Shown here: piece by piece, positions 13,677 through 23,318 of the stretch
Numbering within the stretch: position 1 is the first letter of the stretch
How the letters are laid out: each line of letters starts with the position of its first letter
Source of the DNA: B1 sp044370475
GTDB lineage: Bacteria; Bacteroidota; Bacteroidia; UKL13-3
Length of the DNA stretch: 23,318 bases
Direction: 5' to 3'
Assembly (NCBI GenBank): GCA_044370475.1
Contig: JBILVK010000044.1
Span: 1-23,318, forward strand
The notes under the pieces: model-generated
The model's database searches: none
Told to the model about the DNA's origin: nothing
Seen by the model: only the letters and a program-made list of their open reading frames with translations
Program-made: the position numbers and the translations under genes

Positions 13677-16616
13677 TCAATTTACTAAATTAGTGGTAAC
13701 AATAGGTATGGTAAGTATAACAGTAGTTCCCAATGCCTGTCCAAATTCATCTAACTTATCTATATATTCTACCACCAGTTTATTGTTTTTACTTTGCATC
13801 AAAATCTCCAATCGCTTTTGGTTAGCTTGGGTTGAAAAGGATTGGTGCGATTCACTTCTTGAGGCATTAATCTCAGAAGATCGCTTTCTGCCAATGCCAT
13901 TATCATCAATCATCACCATTAAATTAGCCTCTAACAATTTAAAACTAATTGTCAAATTGCGGGCATCATCTTTGTGCAATAATCCATGCTTAATAGCATT
14001 CTCCACATAAGGTTGCAAGATCATTGAAGGCAACTTTATTTCTGCCGCATTAATATTTTCTGCTATGTCAATATTAAAGTTAAAACTCTCTTCAAATCGC
14101 ATTTTCTCTAACTCCAAATACAATTGCAAAGAGCTCAATTCTATTTCAAGCGAAATAGTATCGGCATTGCTCATCTCTAAAATCTTGCGTGTGAGCGAAG
14201 AAAATTTCGCTAAAAACCGAGAAGCATTTTGCTTGTCGTTTAAATAGATGTACGACTGTATCGTATTTAACGCATTGAAAATAAAATGCGGATTCATTTG
14301 CGCCTTAATAGAACTTAACATTGATTTTTGAAGATTAGATTCTAACGCCAAATTCTGCGACAACAGCGCATTCTGTCGGTTTATCTGCCTAATGCGGTAA
14401 GCATACAACAGGTAAAATCCGCCACCAAAGGCTACAACCATGAGGATATAAAACCACCACCGCTCCCATATAGGTGGCAAGATATTAAATGACACGGTCT
14501 CTATATTAGATACAAATCCAGAAGCACTCTCCGCCTTAATTTTGATGGTGTATTCATTGGGCGATAGCGACAATAAATTAAGCTCCCTACTTCCACTTTC
14601 TATCACAACCCACGGGTCGTTATTTAATTGATAGGAGAAACTTATTTTATCATTTAAACTCAACCAAGGCAAATTAAAAACGATGCGAATATTGTTTTGC
14701 AAAGTAGAAAGACTAGCAGCTTGCGCTATGCTTAAAGGGGCATAATTGCAGTATAATTGAGTAACGCTAAGCCTTACTGGCTGAAGCAACTGAGCGACTC
14801 CCATCACAGGTAATACCTTAACCAAGTCGCCACCCAACAAGTAAATATGTTGATTGTCTACCTCTATATCCCTGTACTCATCTAGTCCATTTTGCCCCAA
14901 ACCCGTAATAATAGAAGTGAGCGTATTGCTACTTGGATGATATACAAAAGCACCATTTTCAGAAAGAATATAAAGCAACTTGTGGGTATACTTTAAACGA
15001 GTAACCATATTCCCTACAAGTGGTTGCAATTGGGTAAATGCAGTCAAATTACTACCACTCAATTTTAACACACCCATGTTCTCTGTTGAAACAAATAAAT
15101 CATCATCAACCCACTCCAAATTAATAGCAATCACATTCTGATTTTGATAGGTCAATATCTTCTCACTCGATTTGTTAATTTCCAATAGTCCTTTAGAACT
15201 TCCCACATAAATAAGTTGCTTTTTTGCTTGATAAGAAACCGTTATGCTGCGCAAACCTTCGGCTATAGAATTAAAACGATAAAAACGAAATTGCGGGGTT
15301 TTATGTACCAGCCTTAATCTATGTTTCCAATCCTGTTCAAAGCTAGAATTATCAAGGCAAACAAGTCCTATAAGGCCAGATGCTGCAAACAAATAAGTCC
15401 CTTTATCTACCTTCTTCACTTCCTTCACGGCCGCATCTACATGCCCAATATACTTGTCCTTTTTAAAAATAGAGAGCCTGCCATTTGCCACCAATAAAGT
15501 TTGATTAACAGAGTCGTACATCAAGGCACTCACTTGCTGCTTAATTTGAGTATTCAAAAAAGGAAGAAATTGATTTTGTTCCTTGTTGAATTTATGCAAT
15601 AAACCCAAACTCCCTCCTATTAATACTTGACCATTTGCTAGTAAACACGACCTAGAAAAGAGCTCATTGGGTACTTTATACTGCAAGGCTGTTAAGTGGG
15701 GTATATACAAAATTCCTTTTCCAATAGTGGTAACCCAATAAGCTCCATTCTTATCTTGTAACACACCAGAAATGCTAAATCCTTTAAACAAAGGCTGACT
15801 TGCCTGGGCAGATTCTAAGGCATTGTTCAATAAATAAGTGCCATCTGTTGTATTGAGCCAAACCAGTGAATCGTTTGTAATAGAAACCGTTTGAATGATG
15901 GCACTTCCAAATTGCTGTTTTAAATGAATCTCTTTTTGTAATGGAAATATTTGATACAACAAAGCATTGCTAGAAGTCTTAGGAAAACAAAATATTTTAC
16001 CCGCCACTGTAAAATTAAACACGCGCGCATTGTAGGGATTGCGTAAAACACTCTTATTCATTATATCCCCTTTGCCATTGGCATATCTAGCCAAAACGCT
16101 ATCTGTAGTATAAGTAAATTGCTTGTTAAACAAAAATGGGGATGCGAATTGTTGTGTAATAACAAAAGAATCAATTAACGCTATTGATGAATTAAATACA
16201 TAAACAGACGAATCTATAGAAACATAAATTTGGTCTTGCTCATCAATTACAATAGGCCTATAAAAGCCAGCTGTTTTTATCTGTTGGGGATAATACAGTG
16301 AATCATTGGTAGCATAAAAATGCTGCCCAATAAAATTCTGACACCAAACCCTACCCAATCCATCTAAGTGCAAATCAGAAACAGATTGCCCCGTCATACT
16401 TGGATGCGTAAGTACCCAATAAGCATGTCCATCAAACCTTACCAAACCCTTTTCAGTACCAAACCAAATATAGCCTTGGTGATCTTGTAAACTAGAATAA
16501 ACAGTATTACTTGGTAAGCCATCTTGTTTAGTAAGTTGCCTAAACACAGGATGCTGAGCCTGCGCTATAGGTGTAACAAACCAAAGAAATAAGAGAAGGG
16601 TAAAGGCTCTTTTCAT
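13677..16616 (-). CDS. sensor histidine kinase with periplasmic beta-propeller and Y_Y_Y domain (LytS type)
   Basis: This 979-residue protein starts at the ATG at 16616, where a clear signal peptide begins (MKRAFTLLLFLWFVTPIAQA). The frame remains open to an ATG at 16673, but that would add 19 residues ahead of the signal. The periplasmic part begins QLTKQDGLPSNTVYSSLQDHQGYIWFG, a two-component-regulator propeller repeat. Further propeller-like repeats follow, and a Y_Y_Y-type domain comes before one membrane helix (WWFYILMVVAFGGGFYLLYAY, near residue 720). The cytoplasmic kinase has His777 in QMNPHFIFNALNTIQSYIYL. It also has an N-box (QPYVENAIKHGLL) and a G-box (IDDNGIGRKR), the HisKA_7TM/LytS-type kinase. 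It should phosphorylate the LytTR regulator encoded next. The ligand is unknown; related sensors often detect glycans or cell-surface cues. Confidence 0.9.
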   Translation of the reverse strand: MKRAFTLLLFLWFVTPIAQAQHPVFRQLTKQDGLPSNTVYSSLQDHQGYIWFGTEKGLVRFDGHAYWVLTHPSMTGQSVSDLHLDGLGRVWCQNFIGQHFYATNDSLYYPQQIKTAGFYRPIVIDEQDQIYVSIDSSVYVFNSSIALIDSFVITQQFASPFLFNKQFTYTTDSVLARYANGKGDIMNKSVLRNPYNARVFNFTVAGKIFCFPKTSSNALLYQIFPLQKEIHLKQQFGSAIIQTVSITNDSLVWLNTTDGTYLLNNALESAQASQPLFKGFSISGVLQDKNGAYWVTTIGKGILYIPHLTALQYKVPNELFSRSCLLANGQVLIGGSLGLLHKFNKEQNQFLPFLNTQIKQQVSALMYDSVNQTLLVANGRLSIFKKDKYIGHVDAAVKEVKKVDKGTYLFAASGLIGLVCLDNSSFEQDWKHRLRLVHKTPQFRFYRFNSIAEGLRSITVSYQAKKQLIYVGSSKGLLEINKSSEKILTYQNQNVIAINLEWVDDDLFVSTENMGVLKLSGSNLTAFTQLQPLVGNMVTRLKYTHKLLYILSENGAFVYHPSSNTLTSIITGLGQNGLDEYRDIEVDNQHIYLLGGDLVKVLPVMGVAQLLQPVRLSVTQLYCNYAPLSIAQAASLSTLQNNIRIVFNLPWLSLNDKISFSYQLNNDPWVVIESGSRELNLLSLSPNEYTIKIKAESASGFVSNIETVSFNILPPIWERWWFYILMVVAFGGGFYLLYAYRIRQINRQNALLSQNLALESNLQKSMLSSIKAQMNPHFIFNALNTIQSYIYLNDKQNASRFLAKFSSLTRKILEMSNADTISLEIELSSLQLYLELEKMRFEESFNFNIDIAENINAAEIKLPSMILQPYVENAIKHGLLHKDDARNLTISFKLLEANLMVMIDDNGIGRKRSSEINASRSESHQSFSTQANQKRLEILMQSKNNKLVVEYIDKLDEFGQALGTTVILTIPIVTTNLVN

Positions 16617-16690
16617 ACCCACAAGTATACACGCTTTTAAGAAGGATGTCCAGCTTTTAAAAAAACCAAACATTGATTTGGTAAAACGGT

Positions 16691-16722
16691 TTTGGCCACT
16701 AATTCTATTAACTCAATTTTTG
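16691..16722 (+). promoter_or_regulatory. Bacteroidota-type promoter of the giant exoprotein gene
   Basis: TTTG (16691-16694) serves as the -33 element. AATTTTTG (16715-16722), one mismatch from TAnnTTTG, serves as the -7 element, with a 20-bp spacer. Transcription would start near 16729, giving a leader of about 15 nt before the ATG at 16744. The match is to the known Bacteroidota primary sigma consensus; use in vivo is inferred. Confidence 0.55.
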
Positions 16723-16743
16723 CATCAAATAAATTTATAGAAA

Positions 16744-19700
16744 ATGAATTGTATAAAATCAACCAACAACAATCGGCTCAAAACACTCAGCTTATTTTTG
16801 TTAATCCATCTCTTTATTGGTCTGAACCAAATCATGGCTCAAAACAAGCCTCAAAACGTGTATAGCAACGCAATTTTGATACCTAGCCAACCAAGCGGCT
16901 TACTTGGTTCAGAAATTATTCCTCTATCAAGTAAAACAGATGCACAGGGCAATACATATGTAATAGGTTCATTTAAGGGTACGGTTGACTTAGACCCAGG
17001 TGTTGGGGTGGTAAATGCTACCTCAACAAACTCTGGGGGCTCTCCGGCCAACAATTATCAAGCAACCTACCTCGTAAAATTCAATAAGTACGGAGAGTAT
17101 GTTTGGTCTAAGTCTTTTACCTCCGCAGCGGGAAGTCAGAACTGGCCAAAGGGCATTGATTTTACAGCCCAAGGCAAAATATTTGTAACCGGATTCTTTA
17201 ATAATTCTATCACCATTGGCACTACTTCCCTAAACGGAATCGTTAGTTCTCGTGCGCCATATTGTGCGTACATGATTCAATTTAACACAGATGGCACCAT
17301 TCATTCTTCTGCCAAATTACAAGGTGCGGTGGTGTTTAATCCAAGCCTAGCAAACTACTTATATACCAATATAGAAATGCATGCATCTAAAATTGACGAG
17401 GATGGCAACATCCTTGTTGCTGGCGTGGTTAGCGGTGATGCAGGCGGAAATGGGGTTGACCTAGAATTAAAAACTTCTACCGTAGTAAGTTATATCAGGG
17501 GTGATTACTTTATCCTAAAATACGATACGGGTTATAATTTATTAAGCAGCAAAAAAATCACTGTAAGCAACGGTAGCACTTTGCGTGTCGACCAAATTAT
17601 AAACAACAACGACACCATTTTTTTACAAGGATATTCGGATCAGCCCAACGTAAATTTCAACGGCACTGCTAGTCCAGGCGCCATACCAGCCAACAACGGG
17701 AACTACTTTACTGCCGCTTATACTTCTAACACCTTAGCATGCATCTGGGCCTTTAAACAAGGCGTGGATAAACAACGCATCAGGGTAAACCCAACAGGTG
17801 GCTTAGCTTATGCTTGGCAGGTAAGCGGATTAACGTATGATATTGACCCAACTCCAAATACCGTATTGGTAAATGGTGGTCCATTGAACAATATTTTCAT
17901 GGCTCATTTTGATACTAAAACAGGTGCCTTAATTACAACGGCTGGCAAGTCCCCAAGAAGAATAAGTGATACCTTAATCAATACATCCTTGTTGTTGGGC
18001 GACTTTGATTTTATGTCGAACGGTGGATTTTACCTCAACGGAAATTTCAATTCTGACATGAACAATATCGATATGGATCCAGGTCCGGGAGTATACCACA
18101 TAAGTTCGAAGCTGAATGGTGCCGCTGATTGTTTTATTGCAAAATACAATGCAAACTTTAGCATAAACTTTGCGCATGAATTTGCTTACAGTGCCGATTA
18201 TTACGAACTCATGACAGGCATAGAAAGTGTAGATACAAGCACCTTTGTAATTACGGCTAGATATACGGGCAATGGATTAAACTTAGACCCTAGCAAAATT
18301 GCTCCTTACCTTTCTTTGGGATCTTTTAACGCAGGAGTTTATGCAAAATATACAGGTGGTTTAAATAGCATCAACGTAAATGTAAGCGGCGCAGATACCG
18401 TTGAATTTTGCAAATTGTCGGCCACCGCTACTGCCACATCAAGCAACAATACATACAGCTACCAATGGTATAAAAACGGGGTGGTTCTGCCTGCCGAAAC
18501 TACTGCTACCATTAACAGAACAGATGCAGGTACTTATCAGTGTTTGGTGAGAAATAGCATCAGTCAGCAATGGGGTAAAAGAATCTTATTTAATGTGATG
18601 TCAAACTACACACTCTCTTTAAACTATCCATTAGATGGGGGTACAAACAACACTGTAACACTTAACAATCATGGGGTTCCAACAGCAATTTCTTATGGCA
18701 AAGACAGGTATGGCAGAGCCAATTCGGCGGCTCAATTCAACGGAACAACTTCAGAAATAATTGTACCTGGCGCAGTTGTTAGCAATACCATCTCTGGTGC
18801 ATCCATTTGGTTTAAAAGAGCCAATAGCAATAAGAAAGCAATGAGCTTATTAAGCTTTCAATTGGCCACACCAGGCGCTTGGCACCCTTTATTGTATTTA
18901 GATTCTATAGGTCGTTTATCTGGACATTATGCATCAGGAATTGGAAGTTCAATATATTCATCGGCCATTGTATTAGATACCAACTGGCATCATGCTGCTT
19001 GGACATTTGATCCACTTTATGGCAAACAAAATATTTACCTAGATGGCGTATTGGTTGGTTCAAGACTATCTGGCTCATTGGTACCAGGAGGAGCAAATCA
19101 ACTTAAAATTGGAAATGGCTATTTAACTACCGCCTTAGCAAATGTGGGCGCTACAAGCAACAATAACTATTTTGAAGGCAGTATAGATGGTGTAAAAATC
19201 TCTTCTGTATTGAAACCAGGAAATGTGATTCAACAAGTGAACGAAATTGTTGTAACTGGAAAATCACCTGTTGTAACATCTGGCTTTAATACATTGGTTT
19301 GCGCTGGATTCCCAGTAACCACAACTATCTTGACAGGAAATAGCAACCTAAGATTTGAATGGTATTATGGCAACGAAATCATACAAGCCAGCGATACCAA
19401 TTTTGCCGGGGTGGGCACAAATAGCTTTACCATCAAAAACATGCCAGTAGGCAATCTATCTGGACATTACGCCCATATTTATGATAACTTCTGCAACGCT
19501 AACTATTATGAAAGCTTCGGCCTAAAGGGTGAAACAACGAGTGCTATTTTAAGTCAGCCAAGCAACCAAGCAGCTTGTATTGGTGGAAAGGCCATATTCG
19601 TCACAAAAGTTAGCGTAGCTAAAACCTTCTTATGGAAAAAGAATGGAGTTAATATTCCTAACTCTAACAATGATACCCTTTATATCAACAACATCACAAG

Positions 19701-22700
19701 CGGCGATTTTACCAATTATACTTGCACCGTAACTAGTTGTAGCGATAGCGTTGTTACTACCAATAGCGCCAACCTATCGCAACTTCAAATGGCCATCAAT
19801 ACTCAACCTTTATCTCAAGCTGTATGCCTAGGAAACTCTGTTAATTTAAAGGTAGTAACCAATAGCAATATTGCCACTTACCAATGGAAAAAGAATGGTG
19901 TTAACATTCCAAATGCCAATGCAGATTCATTGTTTATTTCTCCAATAACAGCCAATTCATTGGGAGCTTATACTGTTTTTGTTGGAGGATGTGCAAATTC
20001 ATTGAACAGCGATACTGCCCATTTAACTCAAGCAACAAGCTCAAACTTAAACATCCCTCAACTGCGCTTACACCTAAAAATGCAAGGCAATGCAAGTGAT
20101 GCAACAGGATTAAACACCACCTCTACCATAGGTACTGTAAACTACGTGAACGATAGAAACAATGCATCTGCAAATGCGGCCGACTTTAGCGCAGGCTATA
20201 TGAATGCTGCACATTCAAGCAATTTAGCTTTCACCAATACCATCAGTATTTCATTCTGGTTAAACCCTAAATCACATAACGGTTGTAGGTTTATCGATAA
20301 ATCTGCAGGTAATACCAATAACTTTTTTGTGGACCAAACAGGCACTTTTTTCCGGGCATTTGTGGCACAAAAATCAGTACTCGTAAACGAACTACCTGCA
20401 TTAAACACTTGGACACATATTTCGGTGACATACAATGCTGCAGGCTCTTTAAAAGTATACTATAATGGTGTACTCAAAGGAAGCACACCTGGTGCAAATT
20501 TCAATTTAGCCTCAAACACAAATCCTCTTTTCATTGGCGCCATTCAAGGTGGTTCATGCGCAGCAGATGCCAGAATGGATGATGTAAGAATATATGGCAT
20601 TGAGTTATCTAATGCAGAAATTAATACCATCATGAATTCGGTAGAAGTAACCTTTAGCAGTCCGGCACAAACCATATGCCAAGGCACTAATTTCACCACC
20701 CAAGTTACTGCCATCAACTCAGCCTTCCAATGGTACAAAAACGGAGTAATTATTCCAGGAGCTACCTCATCAAGCTACACTAAAAACAATGCCGCCCTTA
20801 GCGATTCAGGCACCTACAGCTGTGAAGTATTTTCACCAAATTGTTTAAAACAAACTGTAACGGTTGGTAAAATCACCATCAATCCAATAGCCACCATTCT
20901 GTCTGAACCAAATCATGCCAGTGCATGTGCTAACGGAAATGTTCAGTTGAGTGTTGTTGCCATTGGTTCAGGCATAACTTATAGCTGGCTAAAAAATGGA
21001 GTGGTGCTAAACAACGGTGGAAACATTGCAGGAGCAACTACCAATACTTTAAACATCTCCTTTTTATCGAGCAATGAAGTAGCAGCATACCGCTGTGTGG
21101 TATCTAATAGCTGTGGCACAGATACCTCAATGGTGGCCAATGTGAGCTTAAATACTGGCTTACAAATTACACAACAACCAACAAGTGTAGCAGGTTGTCA
21201 AAATAGCTCAGCACAATTCATAGTAAAATCGAATGTACAAAACGCTACTTACTCTTGGCGCAAAAATGGCGTGGCTATTGCCAACAGCAATAACGACACC
21301 CTCACATTAAGCAATATTACCGCTGCCAATGCAGGTAATTACCAAGTGTTTTTAACAAGCAGTTGTGGCAACGATAGTTCTGCCATTGTAAGCTTAAGCG
21401 TTAACGCAAATACCCAAATTACCACACAACCTATTGGTAAAAACATTTGTGGCAACGGGGGCTTCACTTTATCTACAGTTGCTAGTGGCGCCAACCTAAG
21501 CTACCAATGGAAACGCAATGGTGTTATCCTTGCAAACGAAACCAATAACACCTTTAGCAAAAGCACCACTTCTAGCTCGGATACTGGTAACTATACCGTT
21601 GATGTTAACGGAACTTGTGGCAATCTTACATCCAATATTGCACGCATAAACCTAGCTAATCCAATTAGTATCCTTACCCAGCCAGACACACTTATTAACG
21701 CATGTATTGCTGATATGGGCATTATATCAAGAGTGAATGCAACAGGAAGTATTTTAGGTTATCAGTGGTTCTTAAATAATAATGCCATTACCAATAACGC
21801 TAACAGAAGTGGAGCTACTACCCAGCAAATTACCTTTAATGGAAACTCCTTAGCTCCTGGAAACATAACATGTAAAATATATGGGGCTTGCGATACCCTT
21901 ACCACCAAAACGGTTGTGCTAAACTATTATGCAGATCCTAGTATTGTTTCGAACCCAATTGCGCAAAGCATTTGCGTAGGCTCTAATGCAACATTTAAAG
22001 TAAAGGCAAGCAATGCAGTAAGCTATAAATGGTTTGTGAATGGCTCGCTATTAACAGATATTCCTAATAAAATAACAGGTTCGGGCACCGATTCCATTAC
22101 GGCCATTAATGTAAGTGCATCAGATATTGGTGGAACCAACGTAACAGTAATGGTACAAGCCATAGGTGCTTGCCCAGGCAAATTAGCCCAATCTACCAAT
22201 GCTACCTTAACATTAAATACAGGAATTAGCATGACCAATCAATCGGCCACAAGTGTTGCCACCTGCGAAAATTCTAAACTTATTTTGTTTGTAAACACGA
22301 GCAGCAATGCCAATTATGTTTGGAAGAAAAATGGAACTGTAATAAGCAATCAAACAAACGATACCTTACAAATAAGCAGTGCAGCAACAGCAGATGCAGG
22401 TACCTATACCTGCGAAGCAAGCAGCGCATGTGGCAATGTAACTTCTAACAACATGGTAGTAACAGTTAATCCAGCATTAACACCAAGCATTACCCAAACT
22501 GGAAACACATTGTCTACACAATCTTTTAACACCTATGAATGGCGTAAAAATGGTGTTGCCATATCAGGTGCTAATTCACAAACCTATACTGCCACAGAAA
22601 ACGGATTATACAGCGTGTATGTAACAAATACAAGTGGTTGTAATGCAACTTCTGCAAACTACAATTTCACCTTTGTAGGCATACATGAACTAAGTAGCAT

Positions 22701-22941
22701 AAGCCATTTATTTAATGTATATCCAAATCCAGCCTCAGATATCATAACCATTAAAGCAGATTTCAAAAGCAGTGAAGAATGGACAATTACCCTATTAGAT
22801 ATGGCTGGTGCTGAAGTTGAAAACACAACCATGTTACATGAAACAACCTTACCTATTGAGTCTTTGGCAAAAGGAGTTTATTTTATAAAGGCCACTCATA
22901 TAAACGGTCAACATGCCATTATTAAATTTATAAAAGAATAA
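16744..22941 (+). CDS. giant T9SS-exported protein with SBBP-like N-terminus, about twelve Ig-like modules and two LamG-like domains
   Basis: This 2065-residue protein has a long signal peptide (cleavage after IMAQ near residue 33). Residues about 45-545 hold blade-like repeats with TYVIGSFKGTVDLDPG and later xDP-rich turns (DIDPTP, NMDPGPGV), as in SBBP/propeller regions of Bacteroidota exoproteins. An Ig-like module follows (YQWYKNGVVLP). Next come a LamG/concanavalin-like domain (about 620-835), three Ig-like modules (about 840-1095), a second LamG-like domain (about 1105-1300) and eight more Ig-like modules with W-x-KNG and a late cysteine (C in TYTCEASSACG). The C-terminal 75 residues (FNVYPNPASDIITI to IIKFIKE) are a T9SS type A sorting domain. 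It should be a surface-exposed or released adhesin-like protein. No enzyme motif was seen. A promoter lies just upstream and a terminator just downstream, so it is monocistronic. Confidence 0.9.
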   Translation: MNCIKSTNNNRLKTLSLFLLIHLFIGLNQIMAQNKPQNVYSNAILIPSQPSGLLGSEIIPLSSKTDAQGNTYVIGSFKGTVDLDPGVGVVNATSTNSGGSPANNYQATYLVKFNKYGEYVWSKSFTSAAGSQNWPKGIDFTAQGKIFVTGFFNNSITIGTTSLNGIVSSRAPYCAYMIQFNTDGTIHSSAKLQGAVVFNPSLANYLYTNIEMHASKIDEDGNILVAGVVSGDAGGNGVDLELKTSTVVSYIRGDYFILKYDTGYNLLSSKKITVSNGSTLRVDQIINNNDTIFLQGYSDQPNVNFNGTASPGAIPANNGNYFTAAYTSNTLACIWAFKQGVDKQRIRVNPTGGLAYAWQVSGLTYDIDPTPNTVLVNGGPLNNIFMAHFDTKTGALITTAGKSPRRISDTLINTSLLLGDFDFMSNGGFYLNGNFNSDMNNIDMDPGPGVYHISSKLNGAADCFIAKYNANFSINFAHEFAYSADYYELMTGIESVDTSTFVITARYTGNGLNLDPSKIAPYLSLGSFNAGVYAKYTGGLNSINVNVSGADTVEFCKLSATATATSSNNTYSYQWYKNGVVLPAETTATINRTDAGTYQCLVRNSISQQWGKRILFNVMSNYTLSLNYPLDGGTNNTVTLNNHGVPTAISYGKDRYGRANSAAQFNGTTSEIIVPGAVVSNTISGASIWFKRANSNKKAMSLLSFQLATPGAWHPLLYLDSIGRLSGHYASGIGSSIYSSAIVLDTNWHHAAWTFDPLYGKQNIYLDGVLVGSRLSGSLVPGGANQLKIGNGYLTTALANVGATSNNNYFEGSIDGVKISSVLKPGNVIQQVNEIVVTGKSPVVTSGFNTLVCAGFPVTTTILTGNSNLRFEWYYGNEIIQASDTNFAGVGTNSFTIKNMPVGNLSGHYAHIYDNFCNANYYESFGLKGETTSAILSQPSNQAACIGGKAIFVTKVSVAKTFLWKKNGVNIPNSNNDTLYINNITSGDFTNYTCTVTSCSDSVVTTNSANLSQLQMAINTQPLSQAVCLGNSVNLKVVTNSNIATYQWKKNGVNIPNANADSLFISPITANSLGAYTVFVGGCANSLNSDTAHLTQATSSNLNIPQLRLHLKMQGNASDATGLNTTSTIGTVNYVNDRNNASANAADFSAGYMNAAHSSNLAFTNTISISFWLNPKSHNGCRFIDKSAGNTNNFFVDQTGTFFRAFVAQKSVLVNELPALNTWTHISVTYNAAGSLKVYYNGVLKGSTPGANFNLASNTNPLFIGAIQGGSCAADARMDDVRIYGIELSNAEINTIMNSVEVTFSSPAQTICQGTNFTTQVTAINSAFQWYKNGVIIPGATSSSYTKNNAALSDSGTYSCEVFSPNCLKQTVTVGKITINPIATILSEPNHASACANGNVQLSVVAIGSGITYSWLKNGVVLNNGGNIAGATTNTLNISFLSSNEVAAYRCVVSNSCGTDTSMVANVSLNTGLQITQQPTSVAGCQNSSAQFIVKSNVQNATYSWRKNGVAIANSNNDTLTLSNITAANAGNYQVFLTSSCGNDSSAIVSLSVNANTQITTQPIGKNICGNGGFTLSTVASGANLSYQWKRNGVILANETNNTFSKSTTSSSDTGNYTVDVNGTCGNLTSNIARINLANPISILTQPDTLINACIADMGIISRVNATGSILGYQWFLNNNAITNNANRSGATTQQITFNGNSLAPGNITCKIYGACDTLTTKTVVLNYYADPSIVSNPIAQSICVGSNATFKVKASNAVSYKWFVNGSLLTDIPNKITGSGTDSITAINVSASDIGGTNVTVMVQAIGACPGKLAQSTNATLTLNTGISMTNQSATSVATCENSKLILFVNTSSNANYVWKKNGTVISNQTNDTLQISSAATADAGTYTCEASSACGNVTSNNMVVTVNPALTPSITQTGNTLSTQSFNTYEWRKNGVAISGANSQTYTATENGLYSVYVTNTSGCNATSANYNFTFVGIHELSSISHLFNVYPNPASDIITIKADFKSSEEWTITLLDMAGAEVENTTMLHETTLPIESLAKGVYFIKATHINGQHAIIKFIKE

Positions 22942-22961
22942 CAAAACCCCGCTCTAACCTT

Positions 22962-22993
22962 AAAGCCCTGCAATTTTCATTGCAGGGCTTTTT
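22962..22993 (+). terminator. intrinsic terminator after the giant exoprotein gene
   Basis: AAAGCCCTGCAAT (22962-22974) and ATTGCAGGGCTTT (22979-22991) form a perfect 13-bp stem with a TTTC loop, ending in a run of five T (22989-22993). It stands 20 bp after the stop codon. The opposite strand has a shorter T-run, so weak termination of the converging pyrophosphatase transcript is possible. The rest of the gap to 23101 shows nothing recognisable. Confidence 0.92.
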
Positions 22994-23101
22994 AATTTAT
23001 ATCAGTTAAAACATGGTAGCATTTGAAGGCAGTCACAATTCTTTACAAAAAATGCACTGCAATTAATACTAAAAACCACTCAAAACGCATAGGCACGAAG
23101 C

Positions 23102-23318
23102 CTACTTCTGACCAAAATGTTCTTGGTATAACTTAAAGCTGTCTTGCAAAATTTTCATTGCTGTAGTTCGGTTCAGAAAATCTTCTACTACTACTGTTTT
23201 ATTCTCCAACTTTTTATAATCCTCAAAGAAACTTCTCATCTCAGAAATAAAATGTGAAGGCAATTCAGAAATATCTTGGATATGACTCACACTTGGATCG
23301 CCAGCAGCCACTGCAATT
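23102..23318 (-). CDS. ppa: inorganic pyrophosphatase, C-terminal part (truncated by window edge)
   Basis: The last 72 or so residues are visible on the minus strand, ending with TAG at 23102-23104. The frame stays open to the window end; a GTG near 23311 is internal. The sequence AVAAGDPSVSHIQDISELPSHF, then FFEDYKKLENK and VVVEDFLN, matches the C-terminal region of soluble family I inorganic pyrophosphatase. That enzyme splits pyrophosphate to two phosphates and drives biosynthetic reactions in the cytoplasm. The metal-binding Asp cluster lies outside the window. The gene converges on the giant exoprotein gene and is not functionally linked to it. Confidence 0.85.
   Translation of the reverse strand, partial: IAVAAGDPSVSHIQDISELPSHFISEMRSFFEDYKKLENKTVVVEDFLNRTTAMKILQDSFKLYQEHFGQK

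Noticed and set aside
16617..16673. Earlier ATG for the histidine kinase at 16673
   Set aside because: It would put 19 extra residues before a clear signal peptide starting at the ATG at 16616.
12850..16743. Antisense open frames inside the kinase, regulator and giant exoprotein genes
   Set aside because: All are short, lack recognisable motifs and lie opposite strongly supported coding sequence.
1..23318. Mobile element, prophage, CRISPR array, tRNA or rRNA
   Set aside because: No transposase or integrase motifs, no regularly spaced identical repeats and no RNA gene signatures were recognised. The repeats inside the giant exoprotein are diverged protein modules.

Overview
The window looks like chromosomal DNA from a member of the Bacteroidota. 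It is AT-rich. Two secreted proteins end in Por/type IX secretion (T9SS) sorting domains. There is a hybrid beta-propeller/LytS-type histidine kinase with a LytTR response regulator. Start codons generally lack Shine-Dalgarno sequences, and one good match to the Bacteroidota promoter (TTTG ... TAnnTTTG) is visible. No integrase, transposase, tRNA, rRNA or CRISPR array was seen, so the genus cannot be named.

Layout. 1-528: C-terminal part of an alpha/beta-hydrolase-like protein. 724-2187: T9SS-exported protein with two related N-terminal modules. 2291-2809: small anti-sigma-like membrane gene broken by one in-frame TAA, preceded by a perfect 14-bp hairpin. 2902-3447: GNAT acetyltransferase with a non-ATG start. 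3514-12367: a nine-gene sulfur block, all on the + strand, closed by a strong terminator at 12392-12432. 12485-12850: DUF2834-like membrane protein. 12861-16616 (- strand): histidine kinase and LytTR regulator. 16744-22941: 2065-residue T9SS protein with about twelve Ig-like modules and two LamG-like domains, followed by a terminator. 23102-23318 (- strand): C-terminus of inorganic pyrophosphatase.

The sulfur block is the most coherent system. Its order is: Crp/Fnr regulator, TauE/SafE exporter, CstB-like persulfide dioxygenase-rhodanese fusion, two half-size YeeE/YedE transporters, membrane-anchored TsdA-type thiosulfate dehydrogenase, exported DsrE-like protein, OprD-like porin, and a Tat-exported SoxB-like metallohydrolase. 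A plausible reading (inference) is as follows. The porin admits sulfur oxyanions. TsdA and the SoxB-like and DsrE-like proteins process thiosulfate or sulfane sulfur in the periplasm. The YeeE/YedE pair imports thiosulfate or sulfane sulfur. The CstB-like enzyme oxidises persulfide to sulfite or thiosulfate, and TauE exports sulfite. SoxXA, SoxYZ and SoxCD are not in the window, so the SoxB-like protein would act without its normal carrier unless those genes lie elsewhere.

Two near-identical 16-bp palindromes (TGTnAC-N4-GTnACA) lie before tauE and before the cstB-like gene. Both have the same spacing to a degenerate -7-like element. They are the best candidate operators for the Crp/Fnr protein encoded immediately upstream.
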